A stretch of 64,000 nucleotides of DNA from Hahella ganghwensis DSM 17046. GTDB lineage: Bacteria; Pseudomonadota; Gammaproteobacteria; Pseudomonadales; Oleiphilaceae. The notes beneath the pieces were generated by a model. That model searched no databases, was not told the origin of the DNA, and was given only the letters and a program-made list of their open reading frames with translations. A program made the translations under genes and the position numbers. The stretch covers positions 26,708 to 90,707 of the forward strand of contig NZ_AQXX01000119.1 in the NCBI RefSeq assembly GCF_000376785.1. The letters are read 5' to 3'. Shown here piece by piece: positions 27,983 to 36,296 of this stretch; the first letter of the stretch is position 1; every line of letters starts with the position of its first letter.

Positions 27983-28951
27983 ATGGAGATGAGAAAAATC
28001 CGCCTTTTAATTGTTTTATGCCTGTTTTTTGCTTCACTTGTCCAGGCTCAGGCCCCTGGTGACACGTCAAAATCTTCCCCCCAATCAGGCCTGTTGGCCT
28101 CGATATCGCCAGATACTGCCAATATTCAGCTGGCATCTGTAAAAGCGGCGGTGTTTGATCTCAGTAGCGGCAGGACGCTTTACCAGAAAAATGATGACTG
28201 GATAGTACCCATTGCTTCCATTACCAAAGTCATGACGGCAATGGTGGTTCTGGATTCAGGGGAATCTTTAAAAGAATTGATTACCATCACAAAGCCCGAC
28301 AGAGATACCGTTAAAAATGCCTACTCGCGAATTCGCATAGGGTCCCGGATATCCCGGGGGGATTTGTTGCTGCTGGCTTTGATGTCCTCAGAAAACCTGG
28401 CGGCCAATGTTCTGGCTCAGTCGCATCCGGGAGGACTTGATGCCTTTGTGACTGATATGAATGCCAAAGCTAAGGAGCTTGGTATGAGCGACAGCCGGTT
28501 TACAGATCCCAGTGGGTTGGCTGTAACGAATGTCTCGACTGCGGCAGATCTTGTGAAAATGGTTAAAGCGGCCATGACCTATGATAAGATTCGCGAATTC
28601 ACCACCACGACAAGACATGACGCCCGCTTCAGAGGTCCCAGGTACACGCTTGCTTATGGCAATACGAACCTTTTGGTACGTCGGGACAGCTGGGATGTGA
28701 AGTTCAGTAAAACAGGGTATATCAACGAAGCCGGACGCTGTCTGGTGATGGTGAGTAATATCGCTGGTCGCGATGTGGCTATGGTGTTTCTGGACTCTTT
28801 CGGCAAGCGCAGCCCAATCGGTGATGCCGGTCGGGTTAAACGTTGGATTACCACCGGCCATAGTGGATCTGTGGCAAAAGCCGCCCGTCAATACGAGCGT
28901 GATAGAATTGCCGAGTACGAGCAGAAAATGGCCTTGGCCAGCGATTCCTGA
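27983..28951 (+). CDS. pbpG: D-alanyl-D-alanine endopeptidase (PBP7 type)
   Basis: The 322-residue serine peptidase of family S11 cuts D-Ala-mDAP crosslinks in peptidoglycan. Signal peptide LLIVLCLFFASLVQAQA. Active-site motifs are complete: S79-I-T-K82, S136-E-N, and K243-T-G. Without the extra C-terminal domain of DacA/DacC it matches PbpG in length (about 310). It acts in the periplasm. The start could also be the ATG at 27989; neither has a well-spaced ribosome site. It is monocistronic. Confidence 0.92.
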   Translation: MEMRKIRLLIVLCLFFASLVQAQAPGDTSKSSPQSGLLASISPDTANIQLASVKAAVFDLSSGRTLYQKNDDWIVPIASITKVMTAMVVLDSGESLKELITITKPDRDTVKNAYSRIRIGSRISRGDLLLLALMSSENLAANVLAQSHPGGLDAFVTDMNAKAKELGMSDSRFTDPSGLAVTNVSTAADLVKMVKAAMTYDKIREFTTTTRHDARFRGPRYTLAYGNTNLLVRRDSWDVKFSKTGYINEAGRCLVMVSNIAGRDVAMVFLDSFGKRSPIGDAGRVKRWITTGHSGSVAKAARQYERDRIAEYEQKMALASDS

Positions 28952-28960
28952 ACAGGGACA

Positions 28961-28982
28961 TTACGGAAAGGACCCTCCGTAA
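28961..28982 (+). terminator. weak stem-loop after pbpG
   Basis: TTACGGA (28961-28967) pairs with TCCGTAA (28976-28982) ten bases after the stop; a T-rich GGTTTTCCTTTT stretch follows about five bases later. A possible intrinsic terminator. Confidence 0.4.
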
Positions 28983-29018
28983 ACCCTGGTTTTCCTTTTC
29001 ATTGAGGTAGACTGATTA

Positions 29019-29366
29019 ATGAAACTTTATATGCTGGTTGACACCATGGATTGGGGTGAGGTCGATGAGTCGATGACCGCAGCCATAACAGAATGGGCTG
29101 GCACGCAAGGGGATGAAATCGAGCTGGTAAATGTCTCTGAAGAGGCAACTGGTGAGCGTCATCTTGGCATCAATATTCAGGCCAGTAAGGCTTCCCAGTT
29201 AAAGGAGCCCTTGAACTTTCTCTATGGTCTGGCCAAGACTCATAAACTGGAGTTTGTTGTCGGCATTTATGACCCGGACAGCAGGGCCATGGAGGATATT
29301 TGCTATTTCGGTCATGAAGAAGGCCGACCTGATGCCTTTGAAGTGGCAAACTATTTATTTATGTAG
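29019..29366 (+). CDS. hypothetical cytoplasmic protein
   Basis: A 115-residue acidic protein with no signal peptide or membrane segment and no family I recognise. The pattern MKLYMLVDTMDWGEVDESM, then FVVGIYDPDSRAMEDICYFGHEEG, looks like a small alpha-beta fold. GAGG lies upstream of the ATG. Codon use resembles the neighbours, and the complete frame with a strong start supports a real gene. It stands alone between pbpG and a convergent thioesterase gene. Confidence 0.7.
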   Translation: MKLYMLVDTMDWGEVDESMTAAITEWAGTQGDEIELVNVSEEATGERHLGINIQASKASQLKEPLNFLYGLAKTHKLEFVVGIYDPDSRAMEDICYFGHEEGRPDAFEVANYLFM

Positions 29367-29477
29367 AATTGATGACTCACTTGGAGCATCTTGTTCGTGC
29401 TGCGAAATTACTAACAAATTAAATGCAGTTGCCCCTGTCAGTATTCAGTCTGATTTCAAAGAGACGGTTTCCGGGGC

Positions 29478-29915
29478 TTATCTGCTGATGGCGTAAGAGC
29501 CTTCGAACGTCATCGCATCTGACATGCCTGCATTGATTCTGGTGTTTAGTTGAAATCTTGCCAATCCTCTGCGGTGAAACAGCTTTAACGCTTTTTCAAT
29601 CTGTTCTTCTGAATCAAACCCACAGGTGGCTGTAATGTCACTGGTTACCGGTGCAATAAAGCGGCTGTGGCTTTCATGGATCATAATATCAGCCTGCAGA
29701 TTCCGTTCTTTGGTCATCAGGTAAATCAGTCCCCATCCTGCCAGCACTGCAGTCGAGTATAGGCTGCCGCCAAATGCGGTTCCCTTATCATTACGGTTGG
29801 GTGGCAATGGAGCCCGTAATGTCAGGGACATGCCATCGTACTTTAACACCTGCAGTTTCATTGCCTGCGTGATGGGGATATCGCTGTAAAAGGTATTCTG
29901 TAGTAACTCAATCAT
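29478..29915 (-). CDS. YiiD-C-type hotdog thioesterase
   Basis: The 145-residue protein matches the putative thioesterase domain at the C-terminus of YiiD (hotdog fold): LTLRAPLPPNRNDKGTAFGG followed by SLYSTAVLAGWGLIYLM. The substrate is probably an acyl-CoA or acyl-ACP but is not known. It lies 40 bases downstream of arfB on the same strand, so the two may be cotranscribed. Confidence 0.85.
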   Translation of the reverse strand: MIELLQNTFYSDIPITQAMKLQVLKYDGMSLTLRAPLPPNRNDKGTAFGGSLYSTAVLAGWGLIYLMTKERNLQADIMIHESHSRFIAPVTSDITATCGFDSEEQIEKALKLFHRRGLARFQLNTRINAGMSDAMTFEGSYAISR

Positions 29916-29955
29916 GGTTATGCCAGCTCAAGACAGTCTCTTGAATATGCAGACC

Positions 29956-30366
29956 CTAGTCGATTCGTCCCCGTAAGGATTTAATCCTGCCGCGTTTGGT
30001 CTTGCTGTCCATGCGTTTATTCTGGGAAGAGCGTGTCGGTTTGGTGGGCTTGCGTTTCTTCTGAACTCTGGTCGCGTCTTTTATCAAGCCGATCAAGCGT
30101 TGTTCAGCTGCCTGACGGTTCAGCTCCTGACTTTTATGTTCCTGAGATTTGATAATAATCACACCATCTTTGCTAATACGATGGTCGTTGTAGGCCAATA
30201 GTCTCTCTTTGTAAAAATCCGGCAGGGAAGAGGCCTTGATATCGAATCGCAAATGGATGGCGCTGGATACTTTGTTGACGTTCTGGCCTCCGGCCCCCTG
30301 GGCGCGAATGGCACTATATTCAAGTTCGCTATCGGGGATGGAGACACTATTGGAGACAATCAGCAT
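29956..30366 (-). CDS. arfB: ribosome-rescue peptidyl-tRNA hydrolase ArfB (YaeJ)
   Basis: The 136-residue protein has the class I release-factor catalytic motif G26-G27-Q28 in [14 protein letters not shown] and the very basic C-terminal tail ([17 protein letters not shown], then [11 protein letters not shown]) that ArfB inserts into the empty mRNA channel of stalled ribosomes. It hydrolyses peptidyl-tRNA without a stop codon in the A site. Length fits E. coli ArfB (140). It heads a pair with the thioesterase gene. Confidence 0.94.
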   Translation of the reverse strand: MLIVSNSVSIPDSELEYSAIRAQGAGGQNVNKVSSAIHLRFDIKASSLPDFYKERLLAYNDHRISKDGVIIIKSQEHKSQELNRQAAEQRLIGLIKDATRVQKKRKPTKPTRSSQNKRMDSKTKRGRIKSLRGRID

Positions 30367-30723
30367 ATTTGGTGGTATCGGAACCTGTTCTCAGTAATGG
30401 ATTCCACACAGCGGTTTTTTGATTCCGGCTGGGCTTTCGCTATTTCGGCGTCTATGATCTCTTAACATTATGGCATTATTTTCCAAGGGTTGTCCTAGGG
30501 GCGCAAGATTTGTCTTAGAGGTTATTGAAGTGAGCCAACCCTGAGGAGCTGTTTCAGTTCGTTACTTGACTCGTGGTCTGTATATAAATACAGTGGTCGA
30601 GCTGGCTAATGATCCATTTTTCAAAGCTATTATCGAAAGCTATTATCGATAAACCCTGTGTTTTTATAGAACCTACTTTATAGAACCAATGTTGAACAGA
30701 TTTCATTATGAGGAAAACTAAGT
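30367..30723. other. divergent intergenic region holding the yebG promoter
   Basis: This 357-base gap separates arfB from yebG. Besides the LexA box and its promoter at 30566-30594 I see no small gene. The two GCTATTATCGA(T/A)A-like stretches near 30627-30651 form a short direct repeat of unknown meaning. Confidence 0.45.
30566..30594 (+). promoter_or_regulatory. sigma-70-like promoter overlapped by a LexA box
   Basis: TTGACT (30566-30571) and TACAGT (30589-30594) are 17 bp apart. Between and over them lies CTGTATATAAATACAG (30578-30593), which fits the LexA consensus CTGT-N8-ACAG with an AT-only core. Binding would block this promoter, about 130 bases upstream of yebG. Confidence 0.82.
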
Positions 30724-31002
30724 ATGGGCGTTGGAGTACTTTATTATTCAGAACGCGATGCGTTAGAGGATGTCATGGCTGATCCTGAAAACCTGTTATT
30801 TGCATCCAAAAAAGACGCTGACGAGCGTGATAAAATGCTCGAATATTCCGAGGCCCTGCTTATGTTCCTGCAGCGGGAAGTCCCGGATCTCACTGATGAT
30901 CTGGCTGAGCAGGTGGCGATGAAAATTGCTGAAAACCGCCATCTTTTTGCCAGGGCGGCCAAGACACCCGATGTTCTGTACGGTGAGTCTGAAGACGAAT
31001 AG
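30724..31002 (+). CDS. yebG: YebG-family SOS protein
   Basis: The 92-residue acidic protein resembles E. coli YebG (96 residues), a DNA-damage-inducible protein of unknown role: short strand start (MGVGVLYYSERDALED), then LFASKKDADERDKMLEYSEAL and a C-terminal acidic tail (YGESEDE). The LexA box upstream independently supports this call. The protein has no signal or membrane segment. The gene at 31081 follows by 78 bases and may share the transcript. Confidence 0.84.
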   Translation: MGVGVLYYSERDALEDVMADPENLLFASKKDADERDKMLEYSEALLMFLQREVPDLTDDLAEQVAMKIAENRHLFARAAKTPDVLYGESEDE

Positions 31003-31080
31003 ACCGGTGAACAAGAGAGCAAGAAAATCCGAGAACCAGAGAACGAAAGCTTCGACGGCCAGGAACCACTGAGTAATATT

Positions 31081-31800
31081 TTGGTTTTATCAGGAAGTGA
31101 TCAATCCGAGGCTGGCCTGTCTGTCGTTGGCGTAGGCGATGTAACGGCGGACATACTGGTGTATATCGCCAATCGGCCTCCTGTTGCGCCTTATGATCGG
31201 TTGAATACACTGGTCCCGCTGCGTGCTGGCGAAATAAGCGATATTGTTGAGAAAACCGGTAATCACTGGCGCAAAATCTTCAATCTCTATGCCAAACTGG
31301 GATATTTTCTTACCCTCAAAAACGCTCTGGCAATTGAAGACAGATCAGTATCCGAAGACGGTCCTGGTGCATTCTCTGGCAGTCGTCGGGAAGGGCTGAC
31401 AGTAAGCCTGCCCGAAATAACAGGCCGGACCGGAGTAGAGCTCCAAAGTTGGAAGGGGCTCCAAAGTCGGAAAGAGCTCCAATGCTGGAAAGAATGCCAG
31501 AGCTGGCAGGAATATCGAGACCACTTTCTTTTGCAGGCAGGAAGCCGGCAGGCACTCTTGTTTTCGGAGCCAGTGTCTTCAGCGTCAGAGATCACCAATC
31601 AAGCCTGCCGCGTTGTCATGGGGAAGCAATATGCCCAATCGCTGGGGGTGGCCAACTGGTTCGACGACTGGAACATGATTGATGAGGCGTTCAGTATCAG
31701 TCGTCGTGGCCGGATGATTTTGTGTCCCTACTTTGACTATCGGCAATTAAGCAACGACAAGCTTGATCACTTGGTGCGTCTGGTGACAACACTCATCTAA
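31081..31800 (+). CDS. hypothetical protein with an internal 18-bp minisatellite (possibly DUF6942)
   Basis: The frame starts with TTG at 31081 (GAG seven bases upstream); no ATG is near, so the true start is uncertain. The conserved-looking core is DILVYIANRPPVAPYDRLNT at the start and FDDWNMIDEAFSISRRGR and CPYFDYRQLSNDKLD at the end. I recall similar proteins grouped as DUF6942, with low certainty. Between them lie four hexapeptide repeats (ELQSWK, GLQSRK, ELQCWK, ECQSWQ) at 31438-31509. Function unknown. Placement after yebG suggests possible SOS read-through. It is convergent with the EF-G paralogue gene. Confidence 0.66.
   Translation: MVLSGSDQSEAGLSVVGVGDVTADILVYIANRPPVAPYDRLNTLVPLRAGEISDIVEKTGNHWRKIFNLYAKLGYFLTLKNALAIEDRSVSEDGPGAFSGSRREGLTVSLPEITGRTGVELQSWKGLQSRKELQCWKECQSWQEYRDHFLLQAGSRQALLFSEPVSSASEITNQACRVVMGKQYAQSLGVANWFDDWNMIDEAFSISRRGRMILCPYFDYRQLSNDKLDHLVRLVTTLI
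31438..31509 (+). repeat. four tandem 18-bp units inside a coding region
   Basis: Four in-frame copies of an 18-base unit (GAGCTCCAAAGTTGGAAG-like) encode six residues each. The first three are close copies; the fourth has diverged. Because the unit is a multiple of three, copy-number change would not break the frame. Confidence 0.85.
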
Positions 31801-31822
31801 ACCAACACACTACGCTGGTTTA
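31798..31822. terminator. short bidirectional stem-loop at a convergent gene end
   Basis: TAAACCA (31798-31804) and TGGTTTA (31816-31822) pair over seven bases with an 11-base loop. Both stop codons lie in the stem: TAA of the upstream gene and that of the minus-strand EF-G paralogue. No long T-run. Confidence 0.35.
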
Positions 31823-33865
31823 TTCTTCATGCTTGTATTGGCTCACCAGCTTTTGCTGCAATGCTGTCGGGACGACGTCGTAGTGGCTGAACTCCATGGT
31901 AAATAACCCCTCGCCACCTGTCATCGACTTCAACTTGGATTGATAGTCCTCCAGCTCCCCCATGGGAACCAGGGCTGTCACTGATACCCGGTTGCGTGGC
32001 AAGCTGGTACTGCCACTGATCATTCCGCGGGATGATGACAGATGTCCGGTGATGTCTCCGAGACTGCTCGCCGGCGCTGTGATTTTTAGATGCACGACTG
32101 GCTCCAGGACGACCGGATGAGCGCTCCGGACAGCTTCAAGAAATGCTTTTTTCCCGGCTGTGAGAAAGGCAATTTCTTTTGAGTCGACGGAATGGTGCTT
32201 GCCATCATAAACAGTGACTTTAATGTCTTGTATGGGAAAACCGGCAATAGCACCTGAATCAAGAATCTGCCGAATCCCTTTCTCAACACCGGGAATAAAT
32301 TGAGAGGGAATGGCGCCACCCACCACTTTGTTCTCAAACTCAAAACCTTTGCCTCGTTCGAGAGGAGTGATACGTAAAAACACCTCCCCAAACTGACCGG
32401 CTCCCCCGGTTTGTTTTTTATGGCGATGATGACCTTCGGCGGGTTTGGAAATGGTTTCCCGGTAGGCTATGGAGGGTGGGTGAGTTTTCACCTCAACGTT
32501 GAACTGATTGCTCATTCTTTCCAGGATGACATTCAAGTGCATGTCGCCCATGCCGTACATGACGGTCTCATTGAGCGAAGCCCGGTGTTCTATTCTCAGA
32601 CTTGGGTCCTCCGCTGCCAGCTTCTGAAGCGCTTCTGACAGCTTTTGCTCGTCCCCCCTGCGAATGGGTTCAATGGCTATTCCATAGAGCGGTGGCGGAA
32701 AATCCACGGATTTGAGGTGGTAATGATCTTCGTCATTCGAATCATGCAGAACCGCGTCGAAATCGATGTCTTCCACTTTCGATATGGCACAGATATCACC
32801 GGGAATACCACGACTGACCTCCCAGGTTTTTTTCCCTTGCAGTTTGAGGAGGTGAGATACCTTGAAGGGCTTGCGGGAGTTACCGATATACAATTGGGTA
32901 TTGGGAGAAATGGTTCCCTGATGGATGCGAAAGATACCCAGGCGACCAACGTAAGGATCGACGGTCACTTTGAATACATGAGCGATCGCATGCCGGTCAG
33001 GTTCCGCCTCAACGCTGACCTTCACGGCCTCGTCTCCTTCGCCTTTGAGAAACAATGGCGGATTGCTTTCTTTTGGTGTGGGCATGAGTCGGGCAAATAC
33101 TTGCAATAACTCATCAATGCCAGCGCCGGACTGCGCAGAGACAAAACAGACAGGGATTAAATGTCCTTCCCTCAATGCTTGTTCAAACGGCTCGTGCAAC
33201 TGGTCTGGTGTCAGTGCCTGACCTTGTTCAAGATAAACTTCCATGAGTTGTTCATCTACCTCGACGACCTGGTCTACCAGAGCGTCGTGGGCATCACTGA
33301 CGGAGGAAAAGTCAGTGGTGAGAGATTCATCAGGCGCGAAAAAACAATCCACCACACGACTGCCGTTCTCGGCAGGAAGATTGATTGGCAGGCTCTCAGG
33401 GCCAAAGGTCTCTTGGATGTTCGTCATCAATTCCTGAAAATCGAGTTCGTTACTGTCGATCTTGTTGACGATGATCATCCGGCAGAGTTGCCGCTGTTTG
33501 GCGGCCGTCATGACTCGTTCTGTTACCATTTCCACGCCCGCTTGAGCATTGATAACAATGGCGGCAGAATCCGCCGCGGGAAGCACACATAATGCCCGAC
33601 CGATAAAATCAGGGTATCCGGGGGTGTCCAGGAAATTGATATGGGCAGTCTCAAAATCGAGGCTGCACACCGATGAGTAAAGAGAATGCCCCAACGCTTT
33701 TTCCTGAGGATCAAAGTCCGTCAGCGTGGTGCCTTTGTCCACGCTTCCCGCTGTGGGTATTTCGCCTGAACGGGCTAGCAGGGCTTCAAGAAGTGTGGTC
33801 TTGCCTGAGCCGACGTGGCCCAGCAGTGCGATGTTGCGAATATTGTCAGTAGTATACTGTGCCAT
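31820..33865 (-). CDS. elongation factor G paralogue (EF-G-like GTPase)
   Basis: The 681-residue translational GTPase has the P-loop GHVGSGKTT (16-24), G3 DTPGYPDF, G4 NKID, domain II, and the EF-G domains III-V including GAGQFGEVFLRITPLERGKG. Housekeeping EF-G usually has GHIDAGKTT and about 700 residues; the altered P-loop and the lack of str-operon neighbours mark this as the 'EF-G-like' paralogue known from many bacteria, whose role is unclear (slow or specialised translocation or ribosome splitting). It is monocistronic. Confidence 0.9.
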   Translation of the reverse strand: MAQYTTDNIRNIALLGHVGSGKTTLLEALLARSGEIPTAGSVDKGTTLTDFDPQEKALGHSLYSSVCSLDFETAHINFLDTPGYPDFIGRALCVLPAADSAAIVINAQAGVEMVTERVMTAAKQRQLCRMIIVNKIDSNELDFQELMTNIQETFGPESLPINLPAENGSRVVDCFFAPDESLTTDFSSVSDAHDALVDQVVEVDEQLMEVYLEQGQALTPDQLHEPFEQALREGHLIPVCFVSAQSGAGIDELLQVFARLMPTPKESNPPLFLKGEGDEAVKVSVEAEPDRHAIAHVFKVTVDPYVGRLGIFRIHQGTISPNTQLYIGNSRKPFKVSHLLKLQGKKTWEVSRGIPGDICAISKVEDIDFDAVLHDSNDEDHYHLKSVDFPPPLYGIAIEPIRRGDEQKLSEALQKLAAEDPSLRIEHRASLNETVMYGMGDMHLNVILERMSNQFNVEVKTHPPSIAYRETISKPAEGHHRHKKQTGGAGQFGEVFLRITPLERGKGFEFENKVVGGAIPSQFIPGVEKGIRQILDSGAIAGFPIQDIKVTVYDGKHHSVDSKEIAFLTAGKKAFLEAVRSAHPVVLEPVVHLKITAPASSLGDITGHLSSSRGMISGSTSLPRNRVSVTALVPMGELEDYQSKLKSMTGGEGLFTMEFSHYDVVPTALQQKLVSQYKHEE

Positions 33866-33960
33866 TTTGGCTGCCCCTTGTTTTTAATAGGCATGTGCCC
33901 GATCTGGTATGAGTCTCTAGACCCTTGGAGCTTCGGCCAGCCGCCGGACCACTCGCAACT

Positions 33961-34032
33961 ACTGACTATTTCAACTACTGATTAGCTCAGCGTCTGATTA
34001 GCTCAATGGCTGGCTATTTCTACTAATGATTA
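33961..34032. repeat. degenerate 48-bp-period repeat upstream of plsC
   Basis: The 24 bases at 33961-33984 (ACTGACTATTTC...GATTA) match 20 of 24 positions with 34009-34032. Within the period, CTGATTAGCTCA occurs at 33978-33989 and 33994-34005. The rest of the 344-base gap (33866-34209) shows only an AT-rich stretch near 34085-34110 that may carry the plsC promoter. Confidence 0.55.
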
Positions 34033-34209
34033 ACGCAGTTACTGGCTGCCACAATTGCAGCGTACTGGCTTGAATTGATCTTGTGCTTATATAGTCATTA
34101 AAGCAAAAAAAGCTCGTTAGTGTGAAAAATCCGCCGCGAGTTTTTCAAAGGTGCGAAGTCTGGTAAATTCTTGCACCTTAAAATGATGTGCATGATTTGC
34201 TGTTGAATA

Positions 34210-34968
34210 ATGAAAAAAATTATAGGCGTTGCGTTTCTGTTGTTTATTGCTGTGACCTCCGTGGTCTTGTTTGCGGGGGCATTGTGTCTCTGGTTATGTA
34301 CGCGGTGGGTGGATGATCGTCTGATACTACTTCATCGATACACCTGTTTTTGGGCTTATCTGTACGTATGGGCAAGGCCGGCCTGGGCGGTTACCTTTGT
34401 TGATAAGTCCAAGATCGATCCAAAACGAACCTACGTTGTGGTTTCCAATCATCAGTCACTGTTGGATATCCTGGTGGTATTCGGGTTGTTCTTCCATTTC
34501 AAATGGGTATCAAAAGCTGAAATATTCAGGCTTCCCCTGATTGGCTGGAATATGGTGCTGAATCGTTATGTAAAGTTGAAACGGGGTGATGCTGAAAGCG
34601 TCGGACAGATGATGAAGGCTGCCGAGTCGCATTTGCAGCAGGGGAGCTCGGTGTACATGTTTCCGGAAGGCACCCGTTCGTTTGACGGGCGTCTGAAGCA
34701 CTTCAAGCCGGGAGCTTTCATACTGGCCAGAAAGTTACAGCTACCAATTCTGCCGGTTGTCATTGAGGGGACGACTCAGGCATTGCCCAAGCATAGTCTG
34801 GAGTTTCACGGGCATCATAAGATTACAGTCAAGGTATTAGAGGCTATTGAGCCTGAGCAGCACGGTAATATGGACGATATTGAATTGGCTGAGCATACCC
34901 GTCAGTTGTTTGCTGAAGAAATCGCCAGGTTGAGAAAGGTGGATGTGGATCAGGTTGTGAGTGTGTGA
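34210..34968 (+). CDS. plsC: 1-acyl-sn-glycerol-3-phosphate acyltransferase
   Basis: The 252-residue membrane-associated enzyme adds the second acyl chain to make phosphatidic acid. The catalytic H81-X4-D86 is in VVVSNHQSLLD and the glycerol-phosphate motif FPEGTRS is at 151-157. An N-terminal membrane helix (about 4-30) anchors it to the inner membrane. Length agrees with PlsC (about 245). It stands alone; the genome may hold other acyltransferases of the family, so the symbol marks the family rather than proven essential PlsC. Confidence 0.9.
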   Translation: MKKIIGVAFLLFIAVTSVVLFAGALCLWLCTRWVDDRLILLHRYTCFWAYLYVWARPAWAVTFVDKSKIDPKRTYVVVSNHQSLLDILVVFGLFFHFKWVSKAEIFRLPLIGWNMVLNRYVKLKRGDAESVGQMMKAAESHLQQGSSVYMFPEGTRSFDGRLKHFKPGAFILARKLQLPILPVVIEGTTQALPKHSLEFHGHHKITVKVLEAIEPEQHGNMDDIELAEHTRQLFAEEIARLRKVDVDQVVSV

Positions 34969-35092
34969 AGCCTCCGTCCCCTCTATTGGTTGCTTCTATG
35001 CAACCGGCATGTCCATGTACTTTCTCAACGTTAGGTTCTGCGCTTTTTTCAATATACTTTGTTATTACATCTAATCCTTCTATTCCCTGTTT

Positions 35093-35368
35093 TCATTCGT
35101 CAGATAGTGCTACCCGGTCATAAATTCCTGTCACGTTAGTGAAGTGCAGGACCAGTGTATGGGAGTAGCGTTTTTCTGAGTCGTGAAGGTGGTACTTGAA
35201 GCGGGATTGCTTTCCTGTCTGCAGGAAGGCGTCGTAGTCCTTTACCAGTTCTCTGACGTCACTGGTCAGCTCGGTGCTCCAGGTCGCTTTGAATGGTCCC
35301 AATACTGCTCCGCCTGTCAGACATATGGTCACTTCATGGTTGGTTAACGCTTTGGTTTGGGCGGTCAT
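35093..35368 (-). CDS. small hypothetical protein
   Basis: The ATG at 35368 with AGGAG seven bases upstream gives 91 residues starting MTAQTKALTNHEVTICLTGG; a much longer upstream extension in the same frame has no ribosome site and is rejected. The protein is soluble, mixed alpha-beta, with VLGPFKATWSTELTSDVREL and HLHDSEKRYSHTLVLHF. I do not recognise a family. It is divergent from the EF-hand lipoprotein gene. Confidence 0.6.
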   Translation of the reverse strand: MTAQTKALTNHEVTICLTGGAVLGPFKATWSTELTSDVRELVKDYDAFLQTGKQSRFKYHLHDSEKRYSHTLVLHFTNVTGIYDRVALSDE

Positions 35369-35737
35369 TATTTTTCTCCTGCACAAATTGGGAATCTTTT
35401 TATAGTTTAGTGAACAATCCCGGTTTCGTCTGACAGTTAAGCTGGGCGGACTAAGAATAAGTTCGGGAGTTGCCTGGAAGAAGTTAACTTCCCGCTTCTT
35501 TATGTTGCAAAAATGAAACTTATAACCTGATGATTTCACTCGAAATTTGGTCTGATGAGTATGACCTGTTGCGAGATTGCGACATTTGGCCTATCCAGAT
35601 GAGAACGTGCTTTTATGTAACCTTATGAAAATAAAGAATAATCTATAGTTGGCACTAATATTGAATAGATGGCTTTGACTATCACTCAGATTAAACATGC
35701 GGAATCTGGGATAAAAATTCGATAAAGGAACAAGGTA
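35369..35737. other. divergent intergenic region
   Basis: About 370 bases between the small minus-strand gene and the EF-hand lipoprotein gene. The right half (35605-35670) is AT-rich and probably carries the lipoprotein promoter. No inverted repeat of more than six base pairs or credible small frame seen. Confidence 0.4.
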
Positions 35738-36211
35738 ATGACTATGCTAAAGGCGATGAAAAACACGACAGCCATGATTCTGGCCGGTTCTCTGGTAGCA
35801 GGCGGGTTGCTTGCATGTAGTGAGGAAACGAAAGCACCTGAAGATCAAGCATCTTTGGAGCAGCCGGCGGCGAATGAAGGGGAAAGCGTTTCTTATTCCG
35901 TCAGTGAAGTGTCAGAAATGGAAGAGACCGCACCGATGGAGCCCACGCCTCTGCAGAATTCTCCTGAGCTGGATGCATCCATGTCTCCTTCTGAGCGTGC
36001 TTTTACTGCTTTGGACGCCAACCAGGACACGTTGTTGGACGAGCAGGAAGTTTCCGTCAATGCCACAATTCACCAGGACTTTGAAGCCATCGATCTGGAT
36101 CAGAATGGCATGGTATCCCTGAACGAGTTCATGGTTTACGCGGGTGAAGCGACGGCCGCAGGTGTAGAATCATCAGAGCCGGCCATGGAAGAAGCGGTAC
36201 CAGCTGAATAA
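35738..36211 (+). CDS. EF-hand lipoprotein
   Basis: The 157-residue protein has a lipoprotein signal with lipobox L-L-A-C27, so it would be lipid-anchored in the envelope. A disordered region rich in E, P and S follows (30-85). Two EF-hand loops are then visible: D93-A-N-Q-D97-TLLDEQE104 and D119-L-D-Q-N-G-MVSLNE130, the second being the better calcium site. AAGGA lies upstream of the ATG. Function unknown beyond likely calcium binding at the membrane. Confidence 0.82.
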   Translation: MTMLKAMKNTTAMILAGSLVAGGLLACSEETKAPEDQASLEQPAANEGESVSYSVSEVSEMEETAPMEPTPLQNSPELDASMSPSERAFTALDANQDTLLDEQEVSVNATIHQDFEAIDLDQNGMVSLNEFMVYAGEATAAGVESSEPAMEEAVPAE

Positions 36212-36230
36212 TCAACTGCTCTCAGGCATG

Positions 36231-36254
36231 GGCGTTTCGCTGAAGCGGAACGCC
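36231..36254. terminator. stem-loop between the convergent lipoprotein and kinase genes
   Basis: GGCGTTTCGCT (36231-36241) and AGCGGAACGCC (36244-36254) pair over eleven positions with one G-U, closing a very small loop. It sits 20 bases after the lipoprotein stop and before the stop of the minus-strand kinase; likely shared terminator. Confidence 0.5.
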
Positions 36255-36296
36255 TGGCCGTGTTCTAATCCTGCCAAATTTCCTATTATTCCGGAT

